Source of the DNA: Phycisphaerales bacterium
Lineage (GTDB): Bacteria > Planctomycetota > Phycisphaerae > Phycisphaerales > UBA1924
Direction: 5' to 3'
Length of the DNA: 7,669 nt
Assembly (NCBI GenBank): GCA_025453375.1
Contig: JALOQT010000037.1
Coordinates: 1 to 7,669 of the forward strand
Below are positions 5,429-7,669 of this stretch, one piece after another. Both the position numbers and the translations under genes were made by a program. The notes beneath the pieces were generated by a model. That model made no database searches, was not told the origin of the DNA, and saw nothing but the letters and a program-made list of their open reading frames with translations. Every line of letters begins with the position of its first letter. Position 1 is the first letter of the stretch.

Positions 5429-6316
5429 ATGACGCCCCACGCTCCGAATACATCGGGAACAAGTGACACTGCCCAGGCCGGTATCGGTATCGGTGCAGGT
5501 GCAGATGCAGGTTCCGGGGGTGGGGGTCGCGCGGCAGTTGTGTTGCTCTCCGGCGGGCTGGACTCGGCCGTCACGCTCGGCGTGGCCAAGCGGGCGGGGT
5601 TTGTGTGTCATGCGTTGACGATCGATTACGGCCAGCGGCATCGTGCGGAGCTTGCCGCCGCCGCCGCGGTGGCCAAGCACGTCGGGGCCGCGAGCCATCG
5701 CGTCTTGAACCTGGACCTACGCGCCATCGGCGGCAGCGCGTTGACGGCGGACATCGCCGTGCCCAAAGACCGCGCCGAGCCGGAGGCCAAGACGGACAGC
5801 GCCTACGCCGACAGCGCGACGACGCACGCAAGCCCGCTGGCCGGCGACATCCCCGTCACCTACGTCCCGGCTCGTAATCTGGTCTTCCTCTCGCTGGCGG
5901 CGGGCCTAGCCGAGACGCTCGGCGGGACGGACCTGTTCGTCGGCGTCAACGCGGTGGACTATTCCGGGTATCCCGACTGCCGCCCGGAGTTCATCGCCGC
6001 CCTGCGCGCGACGCTCGACTTGGCGACCAAAGCCGGCACCGGCGACCGCACGCACGCCGCCCAGCACTGGTCGATCCACACCCCGCTGGTGCACCTGAGC
6101 AAAGCCGCGATCATCCGCCTGGGCGTCGAGGTCGGCGTCGACCTGGGCCTGACGCACTCGTGCTACGACCCGGTCCTGAACAAATCGCGTGGGGCAGGTT
6201 TCCAACCTGCCCAGCCTGCCACCCTCTGGCGTGCCTGCGGCCACTGCGACAGTTGCATCATCCGCCGCCGCGGCTTCGCCGAGGCCGGCGTGCCCGACCC
6301 AACGCCGTACGTCTAG
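5429..6316 (+). CDS. queC: 7-cyano-7-deazaguanine (preQ0) synthase QueC
   Basis: QueC converts 7-carboxy-7-deazaguanine, ATP and ammonia to preQ0 in the cytoplasm, on the queuosine tRNA-modification route. Visible marks are the PP-loop SGGLDS (41-46), 'DYGQRH' (66-71), 'PVTYVPARNLVFLSLAAGLAE' (142-162), 'VGVNAVDYSGYPDCRPEF' (171-188), and the zinc-site cysteines C245, C270, C273 and C276. Two features are unusual. Residues about 249-267 ('LNKSRGAGFQPAQPATL') separate the first Cys block SCYDP from RACGHCDSC, where homologues have only a few residues; this insert is encoded by repeat copy D. Residues 1-36 form a Gly/Ala-rich tail, partly encoded by hexamers, ahead of the usual 'AVVLLSGG' start. 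No Shine-Dalgarno precedes ATG 5429. No preQ1 riboswitch was recognised. The other queuosine genes are not in the window. Confidence 0.95.
   Translation: MTPHAPNTSGTSDTAQAGIGIGAGADAGSGGGGRAAVVLLSGGLDSAVTLGVAKRAGFVCHALTIDYGQRHRAELAAAAAVAKHVGAASHRVLNLDLRAIGGSALTADIAVPKDRAEPEAKTDSAYADSATTHASPLAGDIPVTYVPARNLVFLSLAAGLAETLGGTDLFVGVNAVDYSGYPDCRPEFIAALRATLDLATKAGTGDRTHAAQHWSIHTPLVHLSKAAIIRLGVEVGVDLGLTHSCYDPVLNKSRGAGFQPAQPATLWRACGHCDSCIIRRRGFAEAGVPDPTPYV
5480..5515 (+). repeat. Hexad array inside the 5' end of queC
   Basis: Six consecutive hexamers: GGTATC x2, GGTGCA x2, GATGCA, GGTTCC. They encode GIGIGAGADAGS in the extra N-terminal tail of QueC. The period is that of the GTGAAC module, but the sequence is unrelated. 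Confidence 0.7.
6185..6223 (+). repeat. Dispersed palindrome, copy D, within queC
   Basis: TCGCGTGGGGCAGG followed by the perfect 9-bp stem GGGCAGGTT/AACCTGCCC with a 3-nt loop (6191-6211). It matches module 2 of copies A, B and C, without modules 1 or 3. It is read in frame as SRGAGFQPAQ. Confidence 0.9.
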
Positions 6317-6413
6317 AGGTCAAAGGTTGCAGGTCGAATGAGCAACTCTCCCGAGCTTTGACCCCATCCGAAGCTCCAGGCGGCTTCTCATTCGACCTTC
6401 AGCCTTCGACCTT
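6317..6413. repeat. 26-bp imperfect inverted repeat made of heptads, after queC
   Basis: Left arm 6317-6342 and right arm 6387-6413 pair over 26 positions with three mismatches. Each arm is itself a period-7 array (left: GGTCAAA, GGTTGCA, GGTCGAA; right, on the minus strand: AAGGTCG, AAGGCTG, AAGGTCG). Inside the loop GAGCTT and AAGCTC form a smaller stem, and CTTTGACC (6356-6363) can instead pair with GGTCAAAG at the start of the left arm, so two structures compete. It begins at the first base after the queC stop, so it may act in 3'-end formation, but has no T-tract. Confidence 0.7.
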
Positions 6414-6424
6414 GGCACCAACTC

Positions 6425-6626
6425 GCCCCGGCCCGTCCTGCGGGCTAAACTTTCGGCCCGGCGCAGAACGTTCTGCCCGGACGTCCCTGCCCGGCGATAG
6501 TCATCGCGTCGGGGCATACGCCGCTGAGGTCTTCCCTCAGCACGCTTCGGAAGTTGGCAGGCTCGCTCCATCTGGGAGGCCCTCGCCCGCTTCGGCTGAA
6601 GTGACGGATGTGTTCGGTTCTGTGTC
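6425..6626 (+). promoter_or_regulatory. Structured leader upstream of rpsD
   Basis: About 200 bases before the rpsD Shine-Dalgarno contain several stems: a perfect 14-bp palindrome GCAGAACGTTCTGC (6463-6476), GCTGAGG/CCTCAGC with a 5-nt loop (6523-6541), and two C(TTCG)G tetraloop-like motifs after 6541 (near 6543-6552 and 6590-6597). S4 represses its own mRNA through leader structures in other bacteria, so an S4-binding leader is plausible. It does not match a leader class I recognise, and no promoter could be placed. Confidence 0.35.
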
Positions 6627-6637
6627 AGGAGAATTTC

Positions 6638-7237
6638 ATGGCTCGGTATATTGGTCCCAAGGTCAAGCTGTCCCGTCGCGTCGGTGTGCCGATCGCCGAC
6701 AACCCCAAGCACACCAGCAAGCGTGAACTGGTCTATCCGGGCATGCACGGCTTGCGTGGCCGGCGCCTGCGTGACTACGGCCTGCGTCTCAACGAGAAGC
6801 AGAAGGTTCGCTTCCACTACTGCGTGCAGGAGCGTCAGTTCCGTCGCTACATCGCGCTGGCCGGCACGCTCAAGGGCAACACCGGCGAGCAGCTCATGCG
6901 TCTGCTGGAGAGCCGGCTGGACAACGTCGTGCGTCGCGCCGGGCTGGCCCGCACGATCTGGGCCGCCCGTCAGCTCGTGGCCCACGGCCACGTCCTGGTC
7001 AACGGCCGCAAGACCAACCGCCCGAGCTACTCGGTGCAGCCGGGTGACTCGATCACCCTCAAGCCCAAGGTCCAGAAGCTCGCCCGCGAGCAGATGGAAA
7101 GCCTCGGCGGCCACCAGGTCCCGGGTTGGATCGAAGTCAACCCCAGCGAGCTGACGATCAAGGCCATCGCCTTCCCGACCAGCGACCAGATCCCGTTTGA
7201 TATCAACCCGAACCTGATCATCGAGTTCTATCGCTAA
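6638..7237 (+). CDS. rpsD: Small ribosomal subunit protein uS4
   Basis: S4 binds 16S rRNA early in 30S assembly. The 199-residue length is usual for the family. The N-terminal domain begins MARYIGPKVKLSRR and carries 'PGMHGLRGRRLRDYGLRLNEKQKVR' (34-58); it lacks the four-Cys zinc site, so this is a zinc-free form. The S4 RNA-binding fold occupies about 88-150 ('MRLLESRLDNVVRRAGLA...ARQLVAHGHVLVNGRKTNRPSYSVQPGD'), and the C-terminus IPFDINPNLIIEFYR is typical. AGGAGA at 6627-6632, five bases before ATG 6638, fixes the start over a GTG at 6608. The gene stands alone here rather than beside rpsK, rpoA and rplQ as in the alpha operon, with a long leader before it and its own terminator after it. 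Confidence 0.97.
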   Translation: MARYIGPKVKLSRRVGVPIADNPKHTSKRELVYPGMHGLRGRRLRDYGLRLNEKQKVRFHYCVQERQFRRYIALAGTLKGNTGEQLMRLLESRLDNVVRRAGLARTIWAARQLVAHGHVLVNGRKTNRPSYSVQPGDSITLKPKVQKLAREQMESLGGHQVPGWIEVNPSELTIKAIAFPTSDQIPFDINPNLIIEFYR

Positions 7238-7280
7238 GGCCTGCGGGCGTGAACAGTGTTTAGTGAGTGAGTGTGTTTTC

Positions 7281-7309
7281 AAAGCCCCGCCCTTTTGGCG
7301 GGGTTTTTT
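7281..7309 (+). terminator. Intrinsic terminator after rpsD
   Basis: CCCCGCC (7285-7291), loop CTTTT, GGCGGGG (7297-7303), then six T. The A-rich side (AAAG) before the stem pairs with the T-run, so it could also work for minus-strand transcription. It lies about 45 bases after the stop. Confidence 0.92.
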
Positions 7310-7342
7310 CTTGCCAGGTCAAGCCATGGCGTGGAACCGCCG

Positions 7343-7377
7343 ATACTGCGGTGCGTATACTATGGCTCGCACAGTAT
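7343..7377 (+). promoter_or_regulatory. Operator-like dyad over the probable -10 of the PadR gene
   Basis: ATACTG-CGG-TGCG (7343-7355) is complementary to CGCACAGTAT (7368-7377) apart from a 3-nt bulge. The spacer contains TATACT (7356-7361), a good -10. No clear -35 lies 17 bases upstream. PadR proteins usually bind dyads in their own promoters, so this is a candidate autoregulatory site. A GAGG (7380-7383) lies seven bases before the ATG. Confidence 0.5.
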
Positions 7378-7390
7378 GTGAGGCACAACC

Positions 7391-7669
7391 ATGCGGATTG
7401 AACGAGAACTCATGCGCGGGGCAGGCCCGGTGGCCGTGCTGAAGATCCTCAGCGGCGGCGATCAATACGGCTATGAACTGGCCGAGGCCCTTGGCAAGCG
7501 GACCGGCGGCGTGCTGGACATGGGCCAGAGCACGCTGTACCCCATGCTCTACAACCTTGAGGCCAAGGGGCTGATCCGGTCTTACTGGCAAAGCGCCCCG
7601 GAGGGTGACGGCGGGCGCGAGCGGAAGTACTACGCGCTGACGGATGATGGGCGGGCGCAGTTGGCCAAG
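7391..7669 (+). CDS. PadR-family transcriptional regulator, 3'-truncated
   Basis: The first 93 residues of a winged-helix repressor run off the right edge. 'AVLKILSGGDQYGYELAEAL' (15-34) contains the YGYEL signature, 'STLYPMLYNLEAKGLI' (47-62) is the recognition helix region, and 'GREREYYALTD'-type wing residues (here RERKYYALTDDG) follow. PadR regulators commonly control neighbouring membrane or efflux genes, which would lie to the right of the window. GAGG seven bases before ATG 7391 supports the start. The dyad at 7343-7377 suggests autoregulation. The C-terminal dimerisation part, which separates PadR subfamilies, is not visible. Confidence 0.93.
   Translation, partial: MRIERELMRGAGPVAVLKILSGGDQYGYELAEALGKRTGGVLDMGQSTLYPMLYNLEAKGLIRSYWQSAPEGDGGRERKYYALTDDGRAQLAK

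Noticed and set aside
6176..6232. queC as a pseudogene because of the palindrome insert
   Set aside because: The frame is kept, all four zinc cysteines and the PP-loop are present, and the C-terminus is normal.
6320..7282. Minus-strand frame of 320 codons opposite rpsD
   Set aside because: It is antisense to an unmistakable ribosomal protein gene and runs across its leader and stop.

Overview
The window looks like a GC-rich chromosomal segment from a planctomycete, most likely of the class Phycisphaerae. This rests on a truncated prepilin-like protein with the 'FLDGH' C-terminal signature of the H-X9-DG family, on a fibronectin-III-like protein of a type common in that phylum, and on intergenic DNA packed with short-period tandem repeats and a dispersed palindrome that encodes 'GAGFQPA' when it falls in a reading frame. 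The phylum call is inference from family knowledge; no 16S or marker phylogeny was possible.

Layout, left to right. (1) 1-618: 3' part of an H-X9-DG prepilin-like gene. (2) 619-936: composite repeat, copy A. (3) 937-1803: an AT-richer gene for a GIY-YIG (T5orf172/MUG113-like) domain protein with a C-terminal membrane anchor, closed by a perfect 15-bp hairpin. (4) 1856-2619: no secure gene; heptad and octad arrays, then a ten-unit 21-bp minisatellite that may encode a GGHRGxF heptapeptide repeat. (5) 2620-3300: a secreted-type or cytoplasmic FN3-like hypothetical protein. (6) 3404-4276, minus strand: a Cof-type HAD-IIB phosphatase whose reading frame has an amber codon just before catalytic motif I. 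(7) 4312-4712: a large mirror-arranged compound repeat (copies B and C). (8) 4710-5225, minus strand: a glycine-rich DUF2780-like protein. (9) 5429-6316: queC, first of the dedicated preQ0-to-queuosine steps, with a copy of the palindrome inserted in frame inside its zinc site. (10) 6317-6626: heptad inverted repeat and a structured rpsD leader. (11) 6638-7237: rpsD (ribosomal protein S4), with a canonical terminator. (12) 7391-7669: start of a PadR-family regulator with an operator-like dyad over its probable -10.

The genes do not form one pathway. Most appear to be single-gene transcription units separated by repeat-filled spacers. The two translation-related genes (queC for wobble-base tRNA modification, rpsD for the small ribosomal subunit) are neighbours but are separated by about 320 bp of structured DNA. 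The strongest unusual signals are the modular dispersed repeat (four copies, one inside a protein), the recurring period-7 and period-8 arrays of unrelated sequence, the amber codon in the HAD gene, and the 21-bp repeat with a codon-like substitution pattern.
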